Assembly (NCBI GenBank): GCA_028281365.1
Contig: JANQJZ010000031.1
Span: 1 to 57,307 of the forward strand
DNA: 57,307 bases
Direction of reading: 5' to 3'
Origin: Gammaproteobacteria bacterium
Lineage (GTDB): Bacteria; Pseudomonadota; Gammaproteobacteria; Eutrophobiales; Eutrophobiaceae
The translations under genes were made by a program, and so were the position numbers. Below are positions 26,992 to 37,707 of the stretch, in pieces; position 1 is the first letter of the stretch, and the number at the start of each line of letters is the position of its first letter. The notes beneath the pieces were generated by a model. The model made no database searches, was not told the origin of the DNA, and worked only from the letters and a program-made list of their open reading frames with translations.

Positions 26992-27855
26992 CTAAGGATT
27001 ATCTTCTAGCATAGCAATTTCATTACATTCCACGGGTAATGCATTAAATCTGGCAGGAAAGCCGGTAAAAAGATCATTTACGTAGCTTGAATTTTGCACA
27101 ATCTGTACATCAAACCAATGAATTTGTTTTTCGCCTGCATGAGGTACTACAACTGCCTTATAACCCTTTGTCGCAATTTCATTTAAACGTCGATTTACGG
27201 AAGCCTGGCTGGAAAATAGTCCTAATGAAATTGCATTTAACAAATCTCCCCCGCGTATTAAGCGTAGATCACGAACACCCTTCTTTTTTAAATCTCTCAT
27301 TGCTGCTTCGGCAAGTGCACGAGATTCCTGAGGCGCAAGATAAACCCAAAATAATTGTTTACCTTGCTTATTGGTTTTTCTTTGTACATGATTAATTGAA
27401 CGAGTGTTTAGCCAATCTGATAATAATGCTGCTTCTTTAAAATCCGGTATTGGCCCATACGTATAGCAAACTTTTTTTTCCGGCCCTGAACCCGGATTAA
27501 CAACACGCTTGTCAGGCCGGCCAATATCTTCTACTACAAGATTTTCATCCAGGGTAATATCAGAAGAAGCTGATGGTAATAATGTATCCATCATTTTTTC
27601 AGTATTCGGGTTTAATTCAATTGGAAGTACAGGTTCAGAACTAAATGAATCCACGGATATCCTTTCATCCAGTTTCATTAATTCTCTCTTTTCAGGCAGG
27701 TCTTTTAATTCAATTAATAATTCCAGTTTCGGTGTACCGACAGGGACAGGAACTGCCGCAATAATATTTGCCCTTTCTGTTTGGGAGTCCTGATCAATCT
27801 CCCAACCCAAATAAATGACATTACCCAATAATAATATTATGAACACCCATTTCAT
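26992..27855 (-). CDS. SPOR-domain membrane protein
   Basis: The 287-residue protein has one N-terminal membrane helix (MKWVFIILLLGNVIYLGW), a linker with acidic stretches, and near residues 125-210 a SPOR-type region (VCYTYGPIPDFKEAALLSDWLNTR... FWVYLAPQESRALAEAAMRDLKKKGVRDLRLI, then ISLGLFSSQASVNRRLNEIATKGYKAVVV). SPOR domains bind denuded glycan at division sites. It overlaps coaX by 4 bp and ends the birA-coaX-SPOR operon, a common gammaproteobacterial arrangement. Confidence 0.85.
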   Translation of the reverse strand: MKWVFIILLLGNVIYLGWEIDQDSQTERANIIAAVPVPVGTPKLELLIELKDLPEKRELMKLDERISVDSFSSEPVLPIELNPNTEKMMDTLLPSASSDITLDENLVVEDIGRPDKRVVNPGSGPEKKVCYTYGPIPDFKEAALLSDWLNTRSINHVQRKTNKQGKQLFWVYLAPQESRALAEAAMRDLKKKGVRDLRLIRGGDLLNAISLGLFSSQASVNRRLNEIATKGYKAVVVPHAGEKQIHWFDVQIVQNSSYVNDLFTGFPARFNALPVECNEIAMLEDNP

Positions 27856-28604
27856 TTATATGCCCTATGGGCTATAGATAACCCATTTAAAACCAGTAAC
27901 GGTTCATAGATAAAGGTAAATTCAGTCAGAGGATGGATTAGTTCTGCCATACCTCCCGTAATTATACATTTCGGTTCACAATCAAGTTGATCACTATACA
28001 TTTTAATTGCCTGATTAATTACAGCAACTAATACCAGACAAGCACCATTGTTAATAGCAGCCTGTGTATTATCAGCCTGTTTAATAGAGATATTATTTTC
28101 TACATTAACATTTATTCCCGTTGTATTTTCAATAAGTGATTTTTGCATCAATTTATAACCGGGAACTATGTAGCCGCCCAGGTGATTACCGGAATGGTCA
28201 ATAAAATCTATCGTCAGGGCGGTACCGCAATCTACCAGACAAATATTAGCCTTATACTTATCTCTCACAGCAACCATTGCCAACCAGCGATCGACACCCA
28301 TTTGTGAAACATCCTTGTAACTGTTCTTCAGATCACCAAACTCATGACTAACCCTGGCTTCCCAGAGTTTAAGTTGCCATAACTTATCCGCCCAACCCTG
28401 AACTAATTTTATAAGATCCATTCCAGCTACATTTGATATTAAAACGGCATCCGGTTTTGAAGTAATTTCCGGAGTAATAATATTTTTAAGTTGATCCGAA
28501 GTATCACAATCATAATGATTAAAACTACCTGTCTTAATAAATCCGTTATTTTCCTCAACTGCCCAATTGATTGATGTATTGCCGATATCAAACAATAGTT
28601 TCAT
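27852..28604 (-). CDS. coaX: Type III pantothenate kinase
   Basis: The 250-residue enzyme phosphorylates pantothenate, the first step of CoA synthesis. The ASKHA fold is seen in LLFDIGNTSINWA (phosphate 1), GVDRWLAMVAVRD, LVDCGTALTIDFID with the catalytic Asp and Thr, GGYIVPGYKLM, and IITGGMAELI. Type III enzymes replace CoaA in many proteobacteria. Start and end overlap birA and the SPOR gene by 4 bp each. Confidence 0.95.
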   Translation of the reverse strand: MKLLFDIGNTSINWAVEENNGFIKTGSFNHYDCDTSDQLKNIITPEITSKPDAVLISNVAGMDLIKLVQGWADKLWQLKLWEARVSHEFGDLKNSYKDVSQMGVDRWLAMVAVRDKYKANICLVDCGTALTIDFIDHSGNHLGGYIVPGYKLMQKSLIENTTGINVNVENNISIKQADNTQAAINNGACLVLVAVINQAIKMYSDQLDCEPKCIITGGMAELIHPLTEFTFIYEPLLVLNGLSIAHRAYK

Positions 28605-29581
28605 GTCTTTAACCTCAGGGATAATTCACCGGATGTGAAGCGTTGCAATGTCCCGTTTATATTCATTATTAAAGAGCCAAGATCATCGACGCCTTCAACG
28701 ATACCTTCCACGACACTATCCTGAAAATACAGTTTAGCCGGTTTCCCTTTAAGACAATCATATTCACACCATTCCTGCATTAAACCTTCTGTATCTTCAT
28801 TACTGACGTGATCTAATATTTCAAGAATATTCGATAATAAAATAGCGGCCACATCATTTCTTGAAACCCTTTTTTCAATATTACTGCAGATATCAGTGAT
28901 ATCCTGTTCTATTTCATCCGCAATAGATTCAGGATAATCATAATTAACTCCAACCCCGATAATTGTCGTCACTGGACCATTAGCTTCACCCCTCATATCC
29001 AAAAGCACACCACCAATTTTTTTATGATTGATTACAATATCGTTTGGCCATTTTAATTCAACATTACCCAGTCCTATTGTTTTTAATGCTCTTACGATAG
29101 CTATTCCAATGTATAACGAAAGTAAACTTGTGCTTTCTGTAAACAGGTCAAATTGCCACCCGATAGAAATATAAAATCCGCTTCCCAATGGTGAGAACCA
29201 TTTATTCCCCCTTCTCCCTTTACCTTTTGATTGATATTCAGCCAGGACAATATGCCCGTGTACGGGCTCTGTGTTTAATTGATCATTCAAATATGAATTC
29301 GTTGACTCAGTATTAAATAATATCTCTAATTTTTTACATAAACGACGGCTCCTGGCACTCATTTTAGTATTAATTTTATCCCTGGATAGTAATTCTATTT
29401 GTCGTGAAAGACGGTAGCCTTTTCCACGTACAGCTTCAATTGGAACATCTAATGACCGAAGTTGCTTTACTGATTTCCAAATAGCGGTTCTTGAAATATT
29501 GAGTTGTCTGGCAAGTTCCTCTCCGGAATGAAATATGCCATCTGAAATTATTGATAGTAGTAATAAATGTCCCTGTTTCAT
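28601..29581 (-). CDS. birA: Biotin ligase/biotin operon repressor BirA
   Basis: The 326-residue protein attaches biotin to acetyl-CoA carboxylase. It has an N-terminal winged HTH (residues about 5-60: DGIFHSGEELARQLNISRTAIWKSVKQL), so it may also repress transcription, and the catalytic domain (YQSKGKGRRGNKWFSPLGSGFYIS, LKWPNDIVINHKKIGGVLLD) with a C-terminal SH3-like part. Catalytic GRGRRG is altered to GKGRRG, which is common. It heads the operon with coaX. Confidence 0.95.
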   Translation of the reverse strand: MKQGHLLLLSIISDGIFHSGEELARQLNISRTAIWKSVKQLRSLDVPIEAVRGKGYRLSRQIELLSRDKINTKMSARSRRLCKKLEILFNTESTNSYLNDQLNTEPVHGHIVLAEYQSKGKGRRGNKWFSPLGSGFYISIGWQFDLFTESTSLLSLYIGIAIVRALKTIGLGNVELKWPNDIVINHKKIGGVLLDMRGEANGPVTTIIGVGVNYDYPESIADEIEQDITDICSNIEKRVSRNDVAAILLSNILEILDHVSNEDTEGLMQEWCEYDCLKGKPAKLYFQDSVVEGIVEGVDDLGSLIMNINGTLQRFTSGELSLRLKT

Positions 29582-29680
29582 AAATAGGGTATTAGAGAAT
29601 ATAGATGATACAAAATTATACCATGTACATTTGGTATTGCTTTAACTCGAATTACGGAAAGGATTCAAAAAATATTCAGG

Positions 29681-29714
29681 CAAACATATAAGATATTAGT
29701 CGTTTATATGTTTG
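29681..29714. terminator. Inverted repeat between VWA-FHA gene and birA
   Basis: CAAACATATAA and TTATATGTTTG pair across a 12-nt loop, 115 bp beyond the stop of the leftward VWA-FHA gene and 100 bp before birA. It may end the VWA-FHA transcript; no strong T-run is visible. The rest of 29582-29829 holds no gene I can see. Confidence 0.4.
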
Positions 29715-29829
29715 TTACTGGATGATGTTACAGAAACAGTTTTGCATCGACGTTCTTCCTTTATTTAGTAAAAAACGACTGAGAAAAAAACGATTTGATA
29801 GTGACCAATATAATCTTTTGAATTACCGG

Positions 29830-31599
29830 CTAGATATCGTCTTTACGAATAGTTGCATCTTCGTCCGGATCTGAACCATCACCATCATCCAGCATAATTG
29901 TTTCATCTTCGGAATCAGAGTCATCGCTTTCATCCAGGTTAAACTCAGGCTCTTCGGTAGGTGTATTGTTATCTGGAAGATCTCGAAGAACCGTATCCTC
30001 CTCGTCATCCGGTTCGTAAAGATCAGATAGTTCATCCGGAGAATCCGTACCGGTAATATCAAAATCCATATCCGCTGAATCTTTTACCGATTCATATTCA
30101 CCGGTGGTTAAATCTCCATCTGTAGTATCATGGTCACGTAATTGAGTTGCTTCTTCCGAATCATCGACGGTGGGCTGATTTGCAAAAACAGTATTTGATA
30201 TTTGTGTCATGCCGCTATCTTCCATTTCCGGCATAATGAATTCGAAATCACATTTATGTAACCTGATACGATCTCCATGCTTTAGGCGTACTTCACTATT
30301 GACCGGTTCACCATTAACAAAAGTACCGTTGATACTTCCTTGATCAATAATCCAGAATGAATAATCCTTGTATTCAATCAATGCATGCCGGCGGCCTATA
30401 GTTGACTCACTGACAACAATATAATCCAGATGGTCAGTATCTTTACCGGCAACCCGCCCAAACATTGTCGGCTTATTACCCAGTTTGTGGGTTTGTTTGT
30501 CTGTCTTACCTTGCAGATCATTAATATAGGCTTCCTGAACATATGCACTTTCAGCAGCTTTAAGTTCACGATTGCGGCGCAGGAGTAATAGTAAAATACC
30601 CAGTAATGTAATCGTTAATATAATAGCTGCCGCAATAATAATAATTGAACGAACCCTTTCTTCCTGGCCCATGGTTTGCGCTGGCACCTCTATAATTACC
30701 GGAGGAGGTGGCGGTGCGGGTTCAACAACTACCGGCGCAGGATCAACAACTACTGGTGCAGGTTCCGGGGTTTCTATGATTGGTTCGGGTTCGGGCGGTT
30801 TGTTTATTATGTCGTTTATTTGCTCAAAGACACCCTGTAGATCTTCAGCTTTGGTCGCCCGATAATATTCACCATCTGTCTTTTGGGCAATTGATTGTAT
30901 TAATTGAAAATCAGCTTCGTCAGTAAACGCAATACCAAATATTTTAATATCGTTATCTGCCGCATCCGGCGCCAAATCTTCCCGTAACCATTTTGACTTT
31001 TGTAAATCCTTTTCAGGAACGCCGGTATCAACAATACCATCGGTCATAAAGATGATCGATTTCTGTGCTTCACTACGTCCATTATTTTTTAACTCGTAAA
31101 TAGCCCGTTCTATGCCGGCAGGTGAATCTGTAAAGAGCCCCTTATAATTAATATCTTCTATACTGTTTAATATCTTTTCACGGTTTTCCAGTGATGCATC
31201 TGTTAACGCAACCGGCAACCGCACGGATTGGTCAAAAATTACTATACCAACTCGCGTATTCTCATCTTGTTGACTGATAAATTCCCTGACAGCTTTACTT
31301 ACTAAAAATTCAGGATCATTCTTCTTCATACTTCCGGAATTATCCAAAACCAGTATGACGTCTTTGATTAGCTCAAATGTTTCCTGATCGTAATCAAACG
31401 TATCTTCAGTAGTAATCTCGGGAATAATTTCTTCTTCGAATAAAGCCGGATCTTCGGTCAGTGTTTCTTCCTCTGCATCAAGCAGTTCAGCTTCAGCTGA
31501 CTCGAGAGCATTATCTACAACATCATCAGGAAGTTCCTGCTCTGCAAAAACACTTGTAATAAACAGAATTAGAGAGAGTTTTATTATAAATTTATACAT
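29830..31599 (-). CDS. Exported VWA-domain, transmembrane, cytoplasmic FHA-domain protein
   Basis: The 589-residue protein has a signal peptide (residues 1-19), an acidic stretch, a von Willebrand A domain (about 78-265) with an intact MIDAS (VILVLDNSGSMKKN, MTDGIVDTGV), a proline-rich linker (PEPEPIIETPEPAPVV), one transmembrane helix (IIIIAAAIILTITLLGILLLLL, about 315-337), and a cytoplasmic FHA domain (about 383-455: STIGRRHALIEY, DQGSINGTFVNGEPV). The last 130 residues are very acidic with many Thr, possible phospho-sites. FHA domains bind phosphothreonine, so this could relay outside binding to a kinase such as the one at 8.4-10.8 kb (inference). Confidence 0.88.
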   Translation of the reverse strand: MYKFIIKLSLILFITSVFAEQELPDDVVDNALESAEAELLDAEEETLTEDPALFEEEIIPEITTEDTFDYDQETFELIKDVILVLDNSGSMKKNDPEFLVSKAVREFISQQDENTRVGIVIFDQSVRLPVALTDASLENREKILNSIEDINYKGLFTDSPAGIERAIYELKNNGRSEAQKSIIFMTDGIVDTGVPEKDLQKSKWLREDLAPDAADNDIKIFGIAFTDEADFQLIQSIAQKTDGEYYRATKAEDLQGVFEQINDIINKPPEPEPIIETPEPAPVVVDPAPVVVEPAPPPPPVIIEVPAQTMGQEERVRSIIIIAAAIILTITLLGILLLLLRRNRELKAAESAYVQEAYINDLQGKTDKQTHKLGNKPTMFGRVAGKDTDHLDYIVVSESTIGRRHALIEYKDYSFWIIDQGSINGTFVNGEPVNSEVRLKHGDRIRLHKCDFEFIMPEMEDSGMTQISNTVFANQPTVDDSEEATQLRDHDTTDGDLTTGEYESVKDSADMDFDITGTDSPDELSDLYEPDDEEDTVLRDLPDNNTPTEEPEFNLDESDDSDSEDETIMLDDGDGSDPDEDATIRKDDI

Positions 31600-31687
31600 T
31601 CAATATCCAATATCAGGGAATTTTGCCGATGCCGCCTAATATTATATGTTTAATCGTAACATACCGGAATGATTAGTTATGCTGATA

Positions 31688-32536
31688 TTATTCCGTATTT
31701 GTTGCAACCGGCTTGCCAGGTGTATTACTCCATTCGCTCCATGAACCGGCATAAAGCTTTGGCAATGCCAGGCCGGCATGAACGGCTGTTAGCAAATTAT
31801 GGCAGGCTGTAACGCCTGAACCACAGTAAAACACGGTCTCTTCGGCAGGTACTTCCATTAGCAATTGCTCAAAATCCCGCTTTAGCTCTTGTTTGTCTTT
31901 GAAGAAACCCTGTTCAGATAAATTATCCTTCCAAAACCGGTTAATTGCGCCGGGGATATGTCCGGCAACTGGATCAATCGGCTCAAATTCCCCTCTATAT
32001 CGACCAGGCTCTCGTGAATCAACAATTTTTTCATGGCCTTGCACATCATCAATATGAACAACATTACTAGTATCAGGTTGCTGATTAAAAGCACTTGGCA
32101 AAATATCTTTAATCGAATTATCAACCGGATTGTTGTTTGCTATCCAGGCCTGCCAGCCGCCATCCAATACAGCTGCGGCCGGGTGTTGCATGTACTGTAA
32201 CATCCACCACAAACGCGCAGCAAATGAACCGAATGAATCATCATAGATTATGACCTGGGTATTCTTTGTTATTCCTGTTCTGGAAAACAACTCATTCATT
32301 GCATCTGTTGTTGGCAATGGATGTCTTCCACGATTTGTAACCGGAGGACCACTAAGGTCATCGTGGACATCCAGATAAATTGCACCAGGAATATGTCCTT
32401 CAAGATATGCATTCCTGCCTGCTTCCTTATTCATTAAATCATAACGCGTATCTATAATTAACCAGGCTGGATTTTTTAGTTCGTTAAGTAAAGAATTACT
32501 ATTGATCAAGGTTGTAAACATAATTACACCATTCAT
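31688..32536 (-). CDS. sseA: 3-mercaptopyruvate/thiosulfate sulfurtransferase (tandem rhodanese)
   Basis: The 282-residue protein has two rhodanese domains. The N-terminal one is inactive-type (WLIIDTRYDLMN, EGHIPGAIYLDVHDDLSG), and the second carries the catalytic loop CGSGVTACHNLL. The CGSGVT loop favours 3-mercaptopyruvate as sulfur donor (SseA type) over thiosulfate. A start at the sixth codon (32521) is also possible. It is a single gene; a link with the sulfur genes at 35-38 kb is suggestive only. Confidence 0.88.
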   Translation of the reverse strand: MNGVIMFTTLINSNSLLNELKNPAWLIIDTRYDLMNKEAGRNAYLEGHIPGAIYLDVHDDLSGPPVTNRGRHPLPTTDAMNELFSRTGITKNTQVIIYDDSFGSFAARLWWMLQYMQHPAAAVLDGGWQAWIANNNPVDNSIKDILPSAFNQQPDTSNVVHIDDVQGHEKIVDSREPGRYRGEFEPIDPVAGHIPGAINRFWKDNLSEQGFFKDKQELKRDFEQLLMEVPAEETVFYCGSGVTACHNLLTAVHAGLALPKLYAGSWSEWSNTPGKPVATNTE

Positions 32537-32613
32537 ATATCAATGTTCATTAGTATTGAATTCCGGTTAATATTAACCTGCACATTAAATAAACTGAAAT
32601 AGTAATAAGTGGC

Positions 32614-33690
32614 GTGTTTAAATTTAAATCTAAATATTATAAATATGTACTGGTCACTATAATCTCTGTATTGAATATAAGTTGTACCTCTTTAAGCTAT
32701 TATTCGCAATCTATCTCCGGACAGCTTGAAGTTATACAAAAAAGTACAGATATAAATAAATTGATTAATGACAAGAACACGCCGATTAACATCCGTAATA
32801 GATTAAAAACCATCATCGAAATCCGGAATTTTTCAATAGATCAGCTCGGGTTACCTGATAATGACAGTTACTTCTCCTATGCTGATCTTGAGCGTGAGTA
32901 CGTCGTCTGGAATATTTTTGCAGCGAAAGAGTTTTCATTACAACCTCAACAATGGTGTTTCTTGTTTGTTGGTTGTTTGCAATATCGAGGGTATTTTTCC
33001 GAGGATTCAGCCAGAGACTTCGCCAAAACACTAAAAGACAAAGGGATGGAAACCTATATAGGGGGTGTTAGTGCATATTCAACATTAGGATGGTTTGATG
33101 ACCCGGTGTTGAACACAATGTTGAAATGGTCAGATGCACGCCTGGCAGCAGTTATATTCCACGAATTAACCCACCAGTTATTTTATATCAAGGGAGACAC
33201 TGAATTTAACGAATCTCTGGCTGATGCCGTCGCTATTATTGGTGTAAAGCGTTGGCTAGGCTCATCAGGAAGAAAGAGACTTTTGAAAGAATATAATAAT
33301 TTTCTTTCAAGAGAAGAAAAGTTTGTCAGTCTTATTCTTAAATACAAGGAAAAACTTGAAGCACTCTATTCCACAAATCTTTCTGATGAAATTAAACGCG
33401 ACAGAAAAAAAGAATTACTCAATGGCATTAGGGAAGAATATAAGATTATTAAACTAGACTGGCAAAAAGATTACTATGGGAACTGGATAAAGACCAGACT
33501 TAATAATGCCAGTATTGCTTCCGTTGTTAGCTATAGAAAATACCTGCCAGCTTTTTTAAATATGTTTGAAACATCACAGGAAAATATTGATATATTTTTC
33601 AATAAAATCAGAACCCTGACCCAATGCAGTCTTACAGAACGGCAAATGATACTTAATAAAAAACTTGTAGAATTTGCATGCCCGAAATAA
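32614..33690 (+). CDS. Aminopeptidase-family (PF10023-like) zinc metallopeptidase lipoprotein
   Basis: The 358-residue product begins with a GTG codon. A lipoprotein signal with a lipobox (SVLNISC, Cys about 24) implies a membrane-attached protein. The sequence fits the 'putative aminopeptidase' DUF2265/PF10023 family: YYSQSISGQLEVI, then the zinc motif FHELTHQLFY with Glu in FNESLADAVA. It also contains WCFLFVGCLQYRGYF, conserved in the family. Substrate not known; its promoter lies in the 78-bp gap shared divergently with the sulfurtransferase. Confidence 0.85.
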   Translation: MFKFKSKYYKYVLVTIISVLNISCTSLSYYSQSISGQLEVIQKSTDINKLINDKNTPINIRNRLKTIIEIRNFSIDQLGLPDNDSYFSYADLEREYVVWNIFAAKEFSLQPQQWCFLFVGCLQYRGYFSEDSARDFAKTLKDKGMETYIGGVSAYSTLGWFDDPVLNTMLKWSDARLAAVIFHELTHQLFYIKGDTEFNESLADAVAIIGVKRWLGSSGRKRLLKEYNNFLSREEKFVSLILKYKEKLEALYSTNLSDEIKRDRKKELLNGIREEYKIIKLDWQKDYYGNWIKTRLNNASIASVVSYRKYLPAFLNMFETSQENIDIFFNKIRTLTQCSLTERQMILNKKLVEFACPK

Positions 33691-34041
33691 ATGTTCATCC
33701 CTCTGTTCAACTAAGTATGAACAATTAATTAGCTTATTAAAAAACAGGCATACTATTTGATCCAAAAGCGATACAATTTAATATGCTAATATTGATTTAA
33801 TACTGGCAGGCCCTGACTTAAAAGGAAAACTTTGATATAACGGACATAACTCTATGATTTTTCACTCTATATGTAATTATTTTTTATTTTTAATCATTGC
33901 AGTATAGTTTGAGTTATATCAAATGTTCTATGCCTTATTTCTGTTAAAAATGTCTCACTTTAACTAAGTTATTTCATTTAAAATTACATTTTGAGTTAAA
34001 GTAATCGATTAAATTTTCTAAATTAGATTAAGTTTAAAGAA
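33691..34041. promoter_or_regulatory. 351-bp AT-rich gap with FNR-like site and inverted repeat
   Basis: No gene is visible. An FNR-like site, TTGAG-TTAT-ATCAA (33909-33922), matches the TTGAT-N4-ATCAA consensus at 9 of 10 positions, about 120 bp before the FHA gene. Further on, ACTTTAACT and AGTTAAAGT form a 9-bp inverted repeat with a long spacer, closer to the FHA gene. The whole gap is very AT-rich, so such matches are weak evidence. Confidence 0.4.
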
Positions 34042-34923
34042 ATGCTGAATAAATTTTTTGCCAAGCCCATCGAGATCACGATCAACGAACAAACATTAAA
34101 GTTTTGCTCACTTGCTGATTATGAATTTAGCCTTGCAGGACGTACCTCTGTACCGTCAAAAAAGATAACTGGCATGGTTAAATTTTCACTTGATGAACTC
34201 AAAAAAGAAGCCAAAACAATCAAGGAAATTGAGAAGCGATTTGTATCAATTCTCTCCAAATCAATTGAAGATCCGGATAGTATCAATCGTGCTTTGCGGG
34301 AAATGGATCCACAGATTTTTTCTCAGGATCACGGTTGGAGAACAATTATTAGTTCCCTGCATGAAGGCGATGAAGAATTAAATGAATTTAGACGTGTTGC
34401 CCTGGTTAAATACATGCAGTATCTCTCGTCACGTCAGGAGATTATCAAATATCTTTATTCAGAAAAGAAAAAACATGTTAAATCAAGTACTAGCGATAAG
34501 ACTGAAGCAGGGTCAGAACTCAAGGACACTCTTATTCTTGAAAATACTGTGTTTGAGCCCTTATCCGGCAGTGGTAGTAGTGAAAATATGGAAAAAATGC
34601 CTAAAGGCGAAAACGTTACAATACGAATGAAGGATGGAAAAAACATTGACGTACTATTGTCCAAACACCAGTGTAAGCTGGTGGGTACAGAATCAGATAC
34701 AAAATTTATTGATGATGCAGGAAGAAGTTACCAGTTAAAAATAGGTAAAAATACAATCGGCCGGGACAGCAAGAGCGATATTATGATGGATCCTGAATTA
34801 AGAGATATATCGCGTATACATCTTGTTATTGAAATGGATGATACAAACACCCTTTATATGACAGATTTGTCATCGCATGGGACTTACTTGCCGGCAAAAT
34901 ATCTGGAAAGTCAGACTTTCTAG
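34042..34923 (+). CDS. FHA-domain protein, cytoplasmic
   Basis: The 293-residue soluble protein has a helical N-terminal part (about 1-150) that I do not recognise, including WRTIISSLHEGDEELNEFRR, and a C-terminal FHA domain (about 230-285: KIGKNTIGRDSKSDIMMDPELRDISRIHLVIE, DLSSHGTYL) with the R, S, H residues that read phosphothreonine. It lies next to a convergent gene for a small basic protein, with no gap between stops. A role in the same phosphorylation network as the transmembrane kinase is inference. Confidence 0.8.
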   Translation: MLNKFFAKPIEITINEQTLKFCSLADYEFSLAGRTSVPSKKITGMVKFSLDELKKEAKTIKEIEKRFVSILSKSIEDPDSINRALREMDPQIFSQDHGWRTIISSLHEGDEELNEFRRVALVKYMQYLSSRQEIIKYLYSEKKKHVKSSTSDKTEAGSELKDTLILENTVFEPLSGSGSSENMEKMPKGENVTIRMKDGKNIDVLLSKHQCKLVGTESDTKFIDDAGRSYQLKIGKNTIGRDSKSDIMMDPELRDISRIHLVIEMDDTNTLYMTDLSSHGTYLPAKYLESQTF

Positions 34924-35283
34924 TTACTTACTACCAAATATACCTTTAATTTTACCGAACAGGCCCTGCTCGGATTTTTTCTTGGCTGCATTAGCTCTCG
35001 CTTGATCTGCCTTACTCATTGGTTTGCCATCACTACCAACTGCACTACTTGTTGTTTTACCAGAGAGTAAAGCTACTATTCTTGTCGCTGCAGTTGGCCC
35101 TACTTTTTTCTTAACTTTATTTGTAATGTATTCATCATCGTATTCTTTCGCCCTTAGATCTGCGATGATTTCCTGTACGATTTTGTCTTCTTTATCTTTC
35201 CTCAACGCAACATAGAGGCTTTCCAGGAGACTCTCTGACCACATCGTTTTGATTTCAGTCCCTTCAGGGCCTTGATCACTCAT
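34924..35283 (-). CDS. Hypothetical protein (119 residues)
   Basis: I do not recognise the family. The first 75 residues are charged helices (SLLESLYVALRKDKEDKIVQEIIADLRAKEYDDEYITNKVKKKVG), and the last 45 are a basic, low-complexity tail (SKADQARANAAKKKSEQGLFGKIKGIFGSK) whose amphipathic end could touch membrane. It converges exactly with the FHA gene. Confidence 0.65.
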   Translation of the reverse strand: MSDQGPEGTEIKTMWSESLLESLYVALRKDKEDKIVQEIIADLRAKEYDDEYITNKVKKKVGPTAATRIVALLSGKTTSSAVGSDGKPMSKADQARANAAKKKSEQGLFGKIKGIFGSK

Positions 35284-35532
35284 CTAGCTTGACTCCAAAT
35301 ATAATGACAGTTAACAACATTATCAGCCGAGAATTATAAAATATCAATTTATTCAATCACATATTCGTGCTTGATTATTTAATTTAATGCCCATATTTAA
35401 TTTGGGCAAATTATAGATAAAAATGAACTATCAATATAAAGACTTATTATTTGTTGGTACAACTCTTTCTGATAGAATCGCCGCCCCTGATGTTATTAAA
35501 TTAGAAATCAATAACATAGAAACTACACAAAT

Positions 35533-36261
35533 ATGAGTAAAACAGAATTTAATCCCCGGCAGGCAGCGCTTGAGTTTGATTCTGAAACACCGGAATCTAT
35601 TATAAAACTGGCGCTTGAGAATTTTGACAACATCGCTATTTCTTTTAGTGGTGCCGAAGATGTTGTGCTCATCGATATGGCCACACGGATAAACCCGGAT
35701 GTTGATGTATTTTCCCTGGATACCGGACGATTACATGCTGAAACATACCAATTTATTGAAAATGTACGTGAACACTACAATCTAGATATTGATATTTTAT
35801 TTCCTGACAGTGAGTCGGTTCAGGAGCTGGTTAGAAATAAAGGCCTGTACAGTTTTTATAAAGATGGTCATCAGGAATGCTGTAGTATCCGCAAAGTTAT
35901 TCCCTTGAGGCGTAAATTACTATCATTAGATGCATGGATTACCGGTCAAAGAAAAGACCAAAGTCCGGGCACGCGTAATACCGTCCCTGTTGTTGAAAAC
36001 GATAGTGCATTTTCAACAGCTGACAAAAAATTAATCAAATTTAATCCATTGTCTAACTGGAGTTCTGCCCGGGTTTGGGAATATATAAGAAATAATAATG
36101 TCCCTTATAACCCATTACATGAAAAAGGTTATATCAGTATCGGTTGTGAACCTTGTACGCGACCGGTTTTGCCCAACCAGCATGAACGGGAAGGTCGTTG
36201 GTGGTGGGAAGAGGCAACAAAAAAAGAATGTGGTTTGCATGCAGGAAACCTGGATAAATAG
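35533..36261 (+). CDS. cysH: Assimilatory APS reductase (CysH family, 4Fe-4S type)
   Basis: The 242-residue enzyme reduces adenylyl sulfate to sulfite using thioredoxin. The core is shown by [31 protein letters not shown], the double-cysteine [28 protein letters not shown] and [13 protein letters not shown]. The two cysteine pairs CC and CxxC bind a 4Fe-4S cluster and mark the APS rather than PAPS type. The C-terminal ECGLHAG contains the catalytic cysteine. A thioredoxin-like gene follows after 2 bp, and cysB is next. Confidence 0.93.
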   Translation: MSKTEFNPRQAALEFDSETPESIIKLALENFDNIAISFSGAEDVVLIDMATRINPDVDVFSLDTGRLHAETYQFIENVREHYNLDIDILFPDSESVQELVRNKGLYSFYKDGHQECCSIRKVIPLRRKLLSLDAWITGQRKDQSPGTRNTVPVVENDSAFSTADKKLIKFNPLSNWSSARVWEYIRNNNVPYNPLHEKGYISIGCEPCTRPVLPNQHEREGRWWWEEATKKECGLHAGNLDK

Positions 36262-36263
36262 TT

Positions 36264-36599
36264 ATGAAGATTACATTTGTAAAAAAGATAAAGTCTGATG
36301 GTAAACCCTGTCAGAAATGCGCTGAAGTACAGACCCGGCTCGAACAGGAGGGTTTTATAAACAAAATCAGCCGCACTGTTATTGCTGACGAACGGGACCC
36401 GGACAGTGAAGGAATGCAACTAGCCAGGCAATATACAGTCGACCGTGCCCCGTTTTTTATTGTAGAAGAAGAGGGTTCTGAAGCTAAAATTTATACCGTT
36501 TATTTCAAGTTCGTTAAAGAGGTTCTTAATAAGGAAGCCAGTGAAAAGGATACCGCCAAGGATTTGATGGATAATAATCCGGATCTGGATTTTCTATAA
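36264..36599 (+). CDS. Small thioredoxin/glutaredoxin-like protein
   Basis: The 111-residue protein has a CxxC pair at the start of the fold (KPCQKCAEVQTRLEQEG), then a cis-proline-type region (DRAPFFIVEEEG). It resembles a glutaredoxin-like fold and stands 2 bp behind cysH in the same operon. APS reductases need a thiol donor, so it may be the electron partner (inference from context). The C-terminal tail (SEKDTAKDLMDNNPDLDFL) is acidic. Confidence 0.75.
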   Translation: MKITFVKKIKSDGKPCQKCAEVQTRLEQEGFINKISRTVIADERDPDSEGMQLARQYTVDRAPFFIVEEEGSEAKIYTVYFKFVKEVLNKEASEKDTAKDLMDNNPDLDFL

Positions 36600-36601
36600 A
36601 T

Positions 36602-37579
<978 letters not shown>

Positions 37580-37707
37580 CTAATAAACTTATAATAAAAA
37601 ATTATAAAAATATACATAACAATTCCTTTTCAGAATAGAAATCAGCCGCTAAATTAGACCGCTTTTTAGTAAAAAACCGGGCAAATTACTCTCTAGAACA
37701 AAACCTT

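Noticed and set aside
30572-30865. + strand frame with GGGGGAGSTTTGAGS repeats
   Set aside because: It is the complement of the proline-rich linker of the VWA-FHA protein.
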